Part shown: positions 38,309 through 46,036 of the stretch, one piece after another | Position numbering within the stretch: the stretch's first letter is position 1 | Layout of the letters: each line of letters begins with the position of its first letter | Source of the DNA: Nocardioides iriomotensis | Lineage (GTDB): Bacteria; Actinomycetota; Actinomycetes; Propionibacteriales; Nocardioidaceae | Direction: 5' to 3' | DNA: 64,000 nucleotides | NCBI RefSeq assembly: GCF_004168035.1 | Contig: NZ_SDPU01000022.1 | Coordinates: 278,819-342,818, forward strand | The notes under the pieces: generated by a model | Database searches by the model: none | The model's input: only the letters and a program-made list of their open reading frames with translations | Told to the model about the DNA's origin: nothing | Translations under genes and position numbers: made by a program

Positions 38309-39595
38309 ATGACCAACACCCCGGCCATCCGTCGCGTCGCCGTCGTCGGCGGCAACCGCATCCCGTTCGCGCGCTCCAACACGGTCTACGCGCACGCGTC
38401 CAACCAGGACATGCTGACCGCCGCGATCGACGGGCTCGTCACCCGGTTCGGGCTGCAGGGCGAGCGGGTGGGCGAGGTGGTCGCGGGCGCGGTGCTCAAG
38501 CACAGCCGCGACTTCAACCTGACCCGGGAGGCCGTGCTCGGCAGCCGGCTCGCGCCGGAGACGCCGGCCTACGACCTCCAGCAGGCCTGTGACACCGGCA
38601 TCCAGGCCACGGTGGCGGTGGCCGACAAGATCGCCCTCGGCGTGATCGACGTCGGGATCGCGGGCGGCACCGACACCACCTCCGACGCGCCGATCGCCGT
38701 GAACGAGCGGCTGCGCAAGATCCTGCTCGAGGCCAACCGCGCCAAGACCCTGCAGGGCCGGCTCGCCGCGCTCACCAAGGTCCGCCCGGCCCACCTCGCG
38801 CCGTCCATCCCGCAGAACAGCGAGCCTCGCACCGGCCTGTCGATGGGCGAGTCCGCCGCGCTGACCGCGCTGGAGTGGGGCATCGGCCGCGAGGAGCAGG
38901 ACGAGCTCGCCGTCGCCTCGCACCACAACCTGGCGGCGGCGTACGACCGGGGCTTCCTCGACGACCTGGTCACGCCGTTCCAGGGTCTGGAGCGCGACCA
39001 GAACCTCCGCCCCGACTCGTCGCTGGAGAAGCTCTCCACCCTCAAGCCGGTGTTCGGCAAGGGCGAGGCGGCGACGATGACCGCGGCCAACTCCACCCCG
39101 CTCACCGACGGTGCGTCGGTCGTGCTGCTCTGCTCGGAGGAGTACGCCGAGGCGAAGGGCTGGGAGCCGCTGGCGTTCCTGACGTTCCACGAGACCGCGG
39201 CCGTCGACTACGTGCACGGCGGCGAGGGCCTGCTGATGGCGCCGGCGTACGCCATGCCGCGGATGCTCGAGCGCGCCGGCCTCACGCTGCAGGACTTCGA
39301 CTTCTACGAGATCCACGAGGCGTTCGCCTCGCAGGTCCTCGCGACGCTGAAGGTCTGGGAGGACCCGGTGTTCTGCAAGGAGCGCCTCGGCCTCGACGCC
39401 CCGCTCGGCTCGATCGACCGGTCGAAGCTCAACGTCGTGGGCTCGTCGCTGGCCGCGGGTCACCCGTTCGCCGCGACCGGCGGCCGGATCGTCGCCACGC
39501 TGGCCAAGCTGCTGGCCGAGAAGGGCTCCGGCCGCGGCGTCATCTCGATCTGCGCAGCCGGCGGCCAGGGCGTCACCGCGATCCTGGAGCGCTGA
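38309..39595 (+). CDS. fadA2: Acetyl-CoA acetyltransferase, FadA2-like
   Basis: 428-aa thiolase. Nucleophilic Cys in DLQQACDTGIQA, active-site His in AAGHPFAATGG, second Cys in SICAAGGQGVTA. The N-terminus RVAVVGGNRIPFARSNTVY and length match mycobacterial FadA2 (Rv0243). Divergent from htdX-fabG4, the same synteny as in Mycobacterium, where these genes serve acyl-CoA and possibly steroid or fatty-acid metabolism. The ATG is preceded by GGAGAG. Confidence 0.93.
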   Translation: MTNTPAIRRVAVVGGNRIPFARSNTVYAHASNQDMLTAAIDGLVTRFGLQGERVGEVVAGAVLKHSRDFNLTREAVLGSRLAPETPAYDLQQACDTGIQATVAVADKIALGVIDVGIAGGTDTTSDAPIAVNERLRKILLEANRAKTLQGRLAALTKVRPAHLAPSIPQNSEPRTGLSMGESAALTALEWGIGREEQDELAVASHHNLAAAYDRGFLDDLVTPFQGLERDQNLRPDSSLEKLSTLKPVFGKGEAATMTAANSTPLTDGASVVLLCSEEYAEAKGWEPLAFLTFHETAAVDYVHGGEGLLMAPAYAMPRMLERAGLTLQDFDFYEIHEAFASQVLATLKVWEDPVFCKERLGLDAPLGSIDRSKLNVVGSSLAAGHPFAATGGRIVATLAKLLAEKGSGRGVISICAAGGQGVTAILER

Positions 39596-39671
39596 GCGCC
39601 GCGGGGGAGTTCAGGCGCGCTTCAGGTGCGATGCCCGAGGCTGGCAGGACCCAGTCGAGAGGACACCCACC

Positions 39672-40379
39672 ATGCCCGCCCGCACACTCGTCGCCCTCGC
39701 CCTGACCCTCGTCGCCGGAGCCGCCGTCGGAGGCTCGGCCGCCACCCCGGCGTCGGCCGTCGACTCCGCCCGGTTCGACGACCCGCAGCCGAACGCGTAC
39801 TTCCCGCTGGTCCCCGGCACGGTCTCGCGGTACCGCGGCCACGAGGACGGTGAGCGCTTCCGCGAGCGCGTGGTGGTCACCCACCGCACGAAGGTGATCC
39901 AGGGCGTGACCACGACCGTGGTGCGCGACGTTGTGCGCCGGGCGGACGGGAGCGTCGACGAGCGCACCCACGACTGGTACGCCGCCGACGACGCCGGCAA
40001 CGTCTGGTACTTCGGCGAGCGGACCGCGACGTACGACGAGCACGGTGACGTCGAGAGCCGCGAGGGGTCGTGGCGGGCCGGTGTCGACGGCGCGGTCGCC
40101 GGGATGGTCATGCCGGCGGACCCGCGGCCCACGGCGGCGTACCGGCAGGAGTACCTCCGGGGCGAGGCCGAGGACCAGGCCTGGATCGTGCAGCGGCACG
40201 TGTCCACGCGGGTGCCGCACGGCCGCGTCCACGACGCCGTCCGGAGCCTGGAGTGGTCGCGTCTGGAGAAGGACGTCGTCTCCGAGAAGGTCTACGGGCC
40301 GGGCCTCGGGATCGTCCGCGAGCGGGACCTGTCCGGTGGCGACGAGGTGTTCACGCTGGTGTCGGTCAGCCGGCCCTAG
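39672..40379 (+). CDS. Secreted protein of unknown function
   Basis: 235-aa exported protein with a clear signal peptide (hydrophobic Leu/Ala/Val run, cleavage near PASA, residue 29). The mature part begins with an Asp/Pro-rich segment, then YFPLVPGTVSRYRGHEDG and DWYAADDAGNVWYFGERTAT. The beta-rich pattern with Tyr/Trp/Gly repeats suggests a lipocalin- or LolA-like barrel, but no family can be assigned. No cysteine lipobox. Ends 10 bases before a cluster of palindromes. Confidence 0.8.
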   Translation: MPARTLVALALTLVAGAAVGGSAATPASAVDSARFDDPQPNAYFPLVPGTVSRYRGHEDGERFRERVVVTHRTKVIQGVTTTVVRDVVRRADGSVDERTHDWYAADDAGNVWYFGERTATYDEHGDVESREGSWRAGVDGAVAGMVMPADPRPTAAYRQEYLRGEAEDQAWIVQRHVSTRVPHGRVHDAVRSLEWSRLEKDVVSEKVYGPGLGIVRERDLSGGDEVFTLVSVSRP

Positions 40380-40389
40380 CCGCGCCGAG

Positions 40390-40453
40390 CTACCGATATC
40401 GGTAGTTCAGGCGTGACCCATGGGTCACCCTTCGACTACCGATACCGGTAGTC
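40390..40453. promoter_or_regulatory. Cluster of three palindromes downstream of the tetR gene
   Basis: Perfect 16-base palindrome CTACCGATATCGGTAG (40390-40405), perfect 16-base palindrome GTGACCCATGGGTCAC (40413-40428), and GACTACCGATACCGGTAGTC (40434-40453; eight-base arms). The first and third are nearly the same element, CTACCGATAYCGGTAG. All lie in the gap between convergent genes, five bases from the tetR stop. They have the size and symmetry of TetR operators, yet the position also suits a structured terminator; either is possible. Confidence 0.65.
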
Positions 40454-40457
40454 GGAC

Positions 40458-41171
40458 TCACCCGCGGGGCGCACCGACCGCCATCGCGATGCTGCTCGCG
40501 ACGAGGTGCTCCTTGACCTGCTCGCGGGACAGCGTGGCGACGGTCGGGATGCCCGGCGCCGCCTCCTTCACGAGCATGCCGACCCGGGCGAGCTGCATGC
40601 CGCCCAGCCCGGCGGCGTACAGCGTGTTGGCGAGCAGGTGGACGTCGTCGGTGTGGAAGCTGCCGGTCTCGACGCCGGCCTCGATCGCGGCCGCCACGCG
40701 AGCCAGGCAGGTGCTGATCGCCCGGCCGAGCCGGAACATCGCGCCCTCGCTGATCTCCTCCAGCAGCTCCGGACCGGGCCTCCGCATCAGGGTCAGCGCG
40801 CAGTCGACGAACGCCGGGTAGGCCAGGCCGTAGTCGATGAACGCCTCGGTGATCCCGCGCAGCCGCTCCACCGGGTCACCGTCGGGCCGGTCGGCGGCGG
40901 CGAGGCGCTGGTCGAGCTCGTCGAGGTAGCCGACGAGGGTGAGCGCGAACAGCTCCTCCTTGCCGGTGAAGTGCCGGTAGATGATCGCGCGGTTGATGCC
41001 GACGGCCCGGGCGATGTCCTCGATCTGCGCGTCGCGGACACCGCGCGCGTCGAACAGGGTGCGCGTCGCGGCCAGGATCTCGGCCTCGCGACGGCGGCGC
41101 CGCGCGGCGGCGGCGGTGCGCCGGCCGTCCTGCGGAGGAGCGGCCTGCCCGACGGGTTCGACGCTGGTCAC
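40458..41171 (-). CDS. TetR/AcrR-family transcriptional regulator
   Basis: 237-aa repressor. N-terminal HTH (about residues 30-80): RREAEILAATRTLFDARGVR followed by QIEDIARAVGINRAIIYRHF and TGKEELFALTLVGYL. The remaining ~150 residues form the helical ligand domain, unrelated to KstR. The ligand and targets are unknown. The gene's promoter side has a GTGAC...GTCAC inverted repeat at 41204-41220, and its 3' side abuts the palindrome cluster. Confidence 0.93.
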   Translation of the reverse strand: MTSVEPVGQAAPPQDGRRTAAAARRRRREAEILAATRTLFDARGVRDAQIEDIARAVGINRAIIYRHFTGKEELFALTLVGYLDELDQRLAAADRPDGDPVERLRGITEAFIDYGLAYPAFVDCALTLMRRPGPELLEEISEGAMFRLGRAISTCLARVAAAIEAGVETGSFHTDDVHLLANTLYAAGLGGMQLARVGMLVKEAAPGIPTVATLSREQVKEHLVASSIAMAVGAPRG

Positions 41172-41203
41172 GCGGTCATGCTACGTCGGACCCGGGGCAT
41201 GTT

Positions 41204-41220
41204 GTGACCACCCGTGTCAC
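41204..41220. promoter_or_regulatory. Inverted repeat in the tetR promoter region
   Basis: GTGACCACCCGTGTCAC, arms GTGAC/GTCAC, about 35 bases upstream of the tetR start and overlapping the ligase stop codon. The half-sites match the central palindrome GTGACCCATGGGTCAC downstream of tetR, so it may be an autoregulatory operator. Confidence 0.4.
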
Positions 41221-42764
41221 GCGTCGTACACCTGGCCGCCGAGCAGCCGGACGGTCTCGATGGTGTCGGCCTCGTCGGCGGTCTTGTCGTCGCGGTAGCG
41301 CAGCACGCGAGCGAAGCGCAGCGCCAGCCCGCCGGGGTAGCGCGTCGACCGCTGCAGCCCGTCGAACGCGATCTCGACGACCTGCTCGGGCTTCACGTGC
41401 ACGACGTGCTGCGAGCGTGACGTCTCCAGCCCGAGGAAGCGCTCGGTCTGCCACGCGAGCATCTCGTCGGTCATGCCCTTGAACGTCTTGCCGAGCATGA
41501 CGTAGCCACCGTTGCCGGGGTCGCCCGCGCCGAGGTGGATGTTGGACAGCCAGCCCTGGCGGCGGCCGGAGCCCCACTCGATCGCCAGCACGACGAGGTC
41601 GAGCGTGTGCCGCGGCTTGACCTTGACCCAGGCGGCGCCGCGCCGGCCGGCGGCGTACGGCGCGTCGAGGGCCTTGACCACGACGCCCTCGTGCCCGTCG
41701 GCGACGACCTTCGTGAACAGCCGCTGCGCCTCGGCCACGTCGGCGGTCAGCACGCGCGGCACCAGAGCCGCGGCCGGCACCACCTCCGCGAGGCGCACCA
41801 GTCGCTCGCGTGCAGGCGCGTCGACGAGGTCCTCGTCGTCGACGAGCAGCAGGTCGAAGAAGTACGACGTCAGCGGCACCGTCGCGCGCAGCGTCTCGAG
41901 GTCGGCGCTGCTCGCGGTCCGCGCGCCGGTCTCCTGGAACGGCCGCGCCCGGCCGGCCTCGTCGAGCGCGATGGCCTCCCCGTCCAGCACCAGCCGGCGA
42001 GACGGGAGCCCACGCACGAGCTCGACCACCTCGGGCAGCCGGTCGGTGATGTCGTCGAGGCTGCGGGTCCACACCCGGACCTCGTCGCCGTCCTTGTGCA
42101 CCTGGATCCGGATGCCGTCGAGCTTGGTGTCGACCGCGACCTCGCCGTCGAGACCGGCGAAGGCGTCGTCGATGGCGGGCGCGCTGGACGCGAGCATCGG
42201 GCGCACCGGCCGTCCCACCTCGAGCCGGAACGCCGCCAGCCCGGCCTCGCCGTCGCGCAGCGCCGCCACCGCCACCGGCGCGGTCGCGCCCGCGAACATC
42301 GCCGCCCGTCGTACGGCGTCCGGAGCGACCCCGGCCGCGGCGGCCACCGCGTCGAGCACCAGCGCGTCGAGCGCGCCCTGCCGGAGCTCGCCGGTGACCA
42401 GCCCGCGGAGGTACGCCTGCTCGTCGGCGGTGGCGCGGCCGAACAGGTCGGTGACCTGCCGCTCCCGCACCGCCTTGGAGCCGGCGCCGGCGACCAGGCT
42501 CAGCGTCTCGAACGCCGCGTCCACCTCCAGCGCGTCGAGGGACGGCTCAGGGGCCGGCTCCGGGAGCGAGGCCAGGCCGCGCCAGCCGAGCCCCGTCCGC
42601 CGCTGCCGCAGCGAGCCACCGAGGTAGTGGGCCACCACCGACACGACCTCGTCGCCCTCGTCGCCGGCGTGCCGGACGACGTCCGCCAGCGCGGCCACCT
42701 TGGCCTTGCGGGAGCGGGTGGCGCGCACCGCCGCGTGGGCGGCGACGAGGTCGGCGAGGAGCAT
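41217..42764 (-). CDS. ligB: ATP-dependent DNA ligase (LigB-like)
   Basis: 515-aa ligase. An N-terminal DNA-binding domain (~1-190) precedes the nucleotidyltransferase core with motif I DTKLDGIRIQVHK (adenylated Lys214), motif III region FFDLLLVDDEDL, motif IV HEGVVVKAL and motif V AAWVKVKPRHTLDLVV, then an OB-fold domain. Length and architecture match mycobacterial LigB (Rv3062), not the LigD polymerase fusions. Likely an auxiliary repair ligase beside NAD-dependent LigA. Divergent from a DNA glycosylase gene 43 bases away. Confidence 0.94.
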   Translation of the reverse strand: MLLADLVAAHAAVRATRSRKAKVAALADVVRHAGDEGDEVVSVVAHYLGGSLRQRRTGLGWRGLASLPEPAPEPSLDALEVDAAFETLSLVAGAGSKAVRERQVTDLFGRATADEQAYLRGLVTGELRQGALDALVLDAVAAAAGVAPDAVRRAAMFAGATAPVAVAALRDGEAGLAAFRLEVGRPVRPMLASSAPAIDDAFAGLDGEVAVDTKLDGIRIQVHKDGDEVRVWTRSLDDITDRLPEVVELVRGLPSRRLVLDGEAIALDEAGRARPFQETGARTASSADLETLRATVPLTSYFFDLLLVDDEDLVDAPARERLVRLAEVVPAAALVPRVLTADVAEAQRLFTKVVADGHEGVVVKALDAPYAAGRRGAAWVKVKPRHTLDLVVLAIEWGSGRRQGWLSNIHLGAGDPGNGGYVMLGKTFKGMTDEMLAWQTERFLGLETSRSQHVVHVKPEQVVEIAFDGLQRSTRYPGGLALRFARVLRYRDDKTADEADTIETVRLLGGQVYDA

Positions 42765-42807
42765 GCGGTCATCCTGCCCGGTCCCACCGACGATCTATCG
42801 TGAGCGC

Positions 42808-43743
42808 GTGCCCGCACCCACGACCGAGCAGACGCGTGTCTGGCAGCCTGACTGGCCGCTGCCGATGCGCCAGGTGCTGGTGATCCTGCGGCACGGCGGC
42901 GGCGACCCGACGTTCCGCACCGATGACGACGGCACGGTCTGGCGCGGGATCCTCACCCCCGAGGGGCCGGCCACGCTGCGGCTGCGCCAGGCGCTCGACG
43001 GCAGGGTGCACGCGGCGGCCTGGGGGAGCGGCGCGACCTGGGCGCTCGACTCGGTGCCGGCGATGCTCGGCGCCGACGACGACCCGACCGGCTTCGAGCC
43101 GCAGCACGACGTCGTCGCCGACCTCCACCGGCGGCACCGGCACTGGCGGATCACCTGCACCGGTCTGGTGATGGAGTCGCTGGTGCCGGCGATCATCGAG
43201 CAGAAGGTGACCGGTCAGGAGGCGTTCGCCGGGTTCCGCGCGCTCGTGCACCGGTACGGCGAGCGGGCCCCCGGCCCGGGCGTGGAGCGGCGGCTGTGGG
43301 TGCAGCCGTCGGCGGCGACGATCCGCACGATCCCGTCCTGGGAGTGGCTCCGGATGCACATCGACCCGGCGCGCTCGCGGGCGGTCGTGACCGCGGCGCG
43401 GGTCGCGTCGTCCCTCGAGCGCACTGTCGGGCTGCCGTCCGACGAGGTGGACCGGCGGCTGCGCAGCCTGCCCGGCATCGGCGTGTGGACGTCCGCGGAG
43501 ACGCGGTTCCGGGCGCACGGCGACGCCGACGCGGTGAGCTTCGGCGACTACCACGTCGCGAAGAACGTCGGCTACGCGCTGACCGGCACGGCGGTCGACG
43601 ACGAGGGCCTGGCCGTCCTGCTGGAGCCCTACCGGCCGCACCGCTACCGGGTGCAGCGCCTGGTCGAGCTGGGCGGGCTGCACCGGCCGCGGCGCGGGCC
43701 GCGGATGGCGCCGCGCACGCACCTGCCGGCGAGGCGCCCGTGA
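42808..43743 (+). CDS. DNA-3-methyladenine glycosylase-like protein (HhH-GPD, AlkA type)
   Basis: 311-aa member of the HhH-GPD superfamily. The glycosylase core shows AIIEQKVTGQEAFAGFRALV, the helix-hairpin-helix RRLRSLPGIGVWTSAETRFR and the catalytic Asp region DADAVSFGDYHVAKNVGYAL. Start is GTG. The N-terminal ~100 residues are beta-rich, as in AlkA. Opposed to a DNA ligase, consistent with base-excision repair. The stop overlaps the GTG of the b561-like gene. Confidence 0.88.
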   Translation: MPAPTTEQTRVWQPDWPLPMRQVLVILRHGGGDPTFRTDDDGTVWRGILTPEGPATLRLRQALDGRVHAAAWGSGATWALDSVPAMLGADDDPTGFEPQHDVVADLHRRHRHWRITCTGLVMESLVPAIIEQKVTGQEAFAGFRALVHRYGERAPGPGVERRLWVQPSAATIRTIPSWEWLRMHIDPARSRAVVTAARVASSLERTVGLPSDEVDRRLRSLPGIGVWTSAETRFRAHGDADAVSFGDYHVAKNVGYALTGTAVDDEGLAVLLEPYRPHRYRVQRLVELGGLHRPRRGPRMAPRTHLPARRP

Positions 43744-44354
43744 CCGACACCCAGGTGGAGGCCGTCACCGGCTACCCGCTCGCCACCAAGGTGCTGCACT
43801 GGCTGACCGTGCTGGTGCTCGCCGCCCAGCTCGTCGTCGGCTACACCCTCGACGTCGAGGACGGCCGCGACCGGGTCGAGGACGCCCTCGACGCGCGTGC
43901 CGACCGGGCCGGTTCCGAGGCCGAGGAGGAACGCCTCGAGGAGCTCGCGGACGCCGCACACGACCGGGCCCGCGACCAGGACGCCGGGGCGGTGCTGGCC
44001 CGGGTGGCCAGCGGCGACGAGCCGGTGCTGACGACGCACGTCGTGCTCGGCCTCACGCTGCTGCTGCTCGCCCTGGTCCGGCTCGTGCGGAGGCGCGTCG
44101 TACCCCTGCCGCCGTGGGCGGAGACCCTGACCGAGGGCGAGCGCCGGCTGGCGCACCGGACGGAGCAGGTGCTCTACCTGACGCTGGTCCTGATGCCGCT
44201 GTCCGGCCTAGGGGTGCTGCTGGTCGAGGACGACCTGCTGCTGGTGCACGTGGCGACGCACGTGACGTTCTTCGTGGCGGTCACCCTGCACGTCGGGCTG
44301 GTGCTCAAGCACCAGCTCGTCGACCGCGACCGGCTGCTGCGGCGGATGCTCTAG
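43740..44354 (+). CDS. Cytochrome b561-like membrane protein
   Basis: 204-aa protein with four hydrophobic segments. Candidate haem-ligand histidines are at KVLHWLTVLVLAAQ (helix 1), TTHVVLGLTLLLLALVRLV (helix 2) and HVATHVTFFVAVTLHVGLV (helix 4). A highly charged Asp/Glu/Arg-rich loop of about 70 residues lies between the first two helices, longer than in typical b561. Expected role: electron transfer across the membrane. GTG start overlaps the upstream stop (GTGA), and its TAG overlaps the tail of the opposite small gene. Confidence 0.85.
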   Translation: MTDTQVEAVTGYPLATKVLHWLTVLVLAAQLVVGYTLDVEDGRDRVEDALDARADRAGSEAEEERLEELADAAHDRARDQDAGAVLARVASGDEPVLTTHVVLGLTLLLLALVRLVRRRVVPLPPWAETLTEGERRLAHRTEQVLYLTLVLMPLSGLGVLLVEDDLLLVHVATHVTFFVAVTLHVGLVLKHQLVDRDRLLRRML

Positions 44355-44521
44355 CCGCCGTCGGGCTCGAGCGCGGCCTTGTCGACGTCGAGCTCCTTGA
44401 GCAGCGCGGCGTCGCGCTCGGTGTCGACGCTGCGCGGAAGCGCGCACTCGGCCTGCGCCGCGCGGTCGTGGAAGCCGCGCTCCCGGAGCGCTTCGGTGAC
44501 GGTCTCCTTGTCGATCTGCAC
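44351..44521 (-). CDS. 56-residue hypothetical protein
   Basis: Short gene with a strong GGGAGGGGA ribosome-binding site seven bases before its GTG. The product is acidic and probably helical: VQIDKETVTEALRERGFHD followed by an Ala/Glu segment and LLKELDVDKAALEPDGG. One Cys, no membrane segment. Its TAG shares a CTAG with the stop of the converging b561 gene. Codon pattern is GC-rich at third positions as in its neighbours. Function unknown. Confidence 0.65.
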   Translation of the reverse strand: MQIDKETVTEALRERGFHDRAAQAECALPRSVDTERDAALLKELDVDKAALEPDGG

Positions 44522-44602
44522 GTGGTATCCCCTCCCAGGTCTCCACCCTGAGGGTTTCCCGGGACCGGCCGTACCATGCGTACGTTTTCCGGACCGGCCC
44601 GT

Positions 44603-45859
44603 CTACAGCAGCGGTCGGAACGGCCGCAGCACCAGCTCGGTGAACCTCTTGTGCAGCCCGCGCGACGACCACTCCTCGGGCGTCAGCTCGGTGGCGTTGG
44701 AGAGGTCGCAGTGGAAGATGCGCTCCATCTCCTCGGCCAGGTCGGGGTCGATGACCTCGATGTTGATCTCGTAGTTGCCGGTCAGCGAGAGCCGGTCGAT
44801 GTTGGCCGTGCCGACGGTCGACCAGCGGCCGTCGACCGTGGCGGTCTTGGCGTGCACCATCGCGCCCTCGAACCGGAAGATCCGGACGCCGGCGGCGAGC
44901 AGCTCGCCGTAGAACCCGCGTGACAGCCAGTCGGCGACGACGTGGTTGGAGGTGCGGGGCACCAGCACCCGGACGTCGACGCCGCGGCGGGCCGCGGCCG
45001 TCAGCTCGTCGACGAAGTCGTCGTCGGGGATGAAGTACGCGTGGGTCATCCAGATGCGCGTGGACGCGCGGTTGATCGCCTCCAGGTACATCCCGCGGAT
45101 CGGGAACATCCACAGCCGCGGCACGTTGCGGTGCACCCGGATCCGCGGCTCCCAGTCGGGGGTCGCCTCCAGCAGCAGCGGGCGGGTGCCGTGCTGCGGG
45201 CGGCGGTGCAGGTTCCAGAAGTCGGCGAAGGCGCGGCCGAGGTCCCAGACGCCCGGGCCGGTGACGCGGACGTGGGTGTCGCGCCACTCCGTGGCGTACG
45301 CCGTGCCGATGTTGTAGCCGCCGACGAAGCCGACCTCGTCGTCGACGACCATGATCTTGCGGTGGTCGCGCCCGTAGCGGCGGAGGTCGAAGAACCGCCA
45401 GCCGGCGCTGTAGACAGGGTAGGCGAGCACCTGCATGCGCGGCCCGAACCGCTTGAACCGCGGGCTGACCACGGCGTTGGCGAAGCTGTCGTAGATCGCG
45501 TAGACCTCGACACCGCGGCCGGCCGCCTCCTGCAGCGCGTCCTTGAACCGCTGGCCGACCTCGTCGCCCTTCCAGATGTAGGTCTCGAAGAGGATTCGCT
45601 TCTGCGCCGTCGCGATCGCGGCGAGCATGTCGTCGTACAGGTCCTTGCCGAACGTGTACGTCGTCACCTGCCCGTCGCCGATCGCCACCGGACGTGGCTG
45701 GATGACCGGGAACGGCTTGGGCCGCTTGCCCCGCCGGCGGTAGGAGTCGACCAGCGTCAACGCCAGCGCCAGCAGTAGCTGGAAGCCGAGCACCGACAGG
45801 AGCACGCGGCGCACCGAGACCGGTACCGGGCGGCGGCGGGGGACCGCTGAGCTGCTCAC
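44603..45859 (-). CDS. Phospholipase D / cardiolipin synthase-like protein with two HKD motifs
   Basis: 418-aa protein: N-terminal transmembrane anchor (about 18-38) and two complete HxKxxxxD motifs, HRKIMVVDDEVGFVGGYNIG in the first half and HAKTATVDGRWSTVGTANID in the second. The second lies in the region ending LSLTGNYEINIEV, the pattern of ClsA/ClsB-type enzymes that form cardiolipin from phosphatidylglycerol. Only one membrane helix is present, versus two in E. coli ClsA. Divergent from the RND cluster. Confidence 0.9.
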   Translation of the reverse strand: MSSSAVPRRRPVPVSVRRVLLSVLGFQLLLALALTLVDSYRRRGKRPKPFPVIQPRPVAIGDGQVTTYTFGKDLYDDMLAAIATAQKRILFETYIWKGDEVGQRFKDALQEAAGRGVEVYAIYDSFANAVVSPRFKRFGPRMQVLAYPVYSAGWRFFDLRRYGRDHRKIMVVDDEVGFVGGYNIGTAYATEWRDTHVRVTGPGVWDLGRAFADFWNLHRRPQHGTRPLLLEATPDWEPRIRVHRNVPRLWMFPIRGMYLEAINRASTRIWMTHAYFIPDDDFVDELTAAARRGVDVRVLVPRTSNHVVADWLSRGFYGELLAAGVRIFRFEGAMVHAKTATVDGRWSTVGTANIDRLSLTGNYEINIEVIDPDLAEEMERIFHCDLSNATELTPEEWSSRGLHKRFTELVLRPFRPLL

Positions 45860-46036
45860 AGGGAGAATCTAACGAAGCCGGACGAGCGACCCGATCGCCG
45901 AGGACACGTCATTCGCCGTATCTCTGGCGTAACTCGCGCTCGAAGCGTCGACATCGTGCACCGGCTGGCGAACTCTGGTCTCGGAGAGCCTTGCGGCACC
46001 CGTGCTGCGGCGGCTCGGACCGCAGGGGGGTGCCAG

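Noticed and set aside
45956..46036. 27-residue N-terminal extension of RND permease 1
   Set aside because: The extension is Arg/Ala/Gly-rich without membrane character and lacks a ribosome-binding site; the ATG at 46037 has one.
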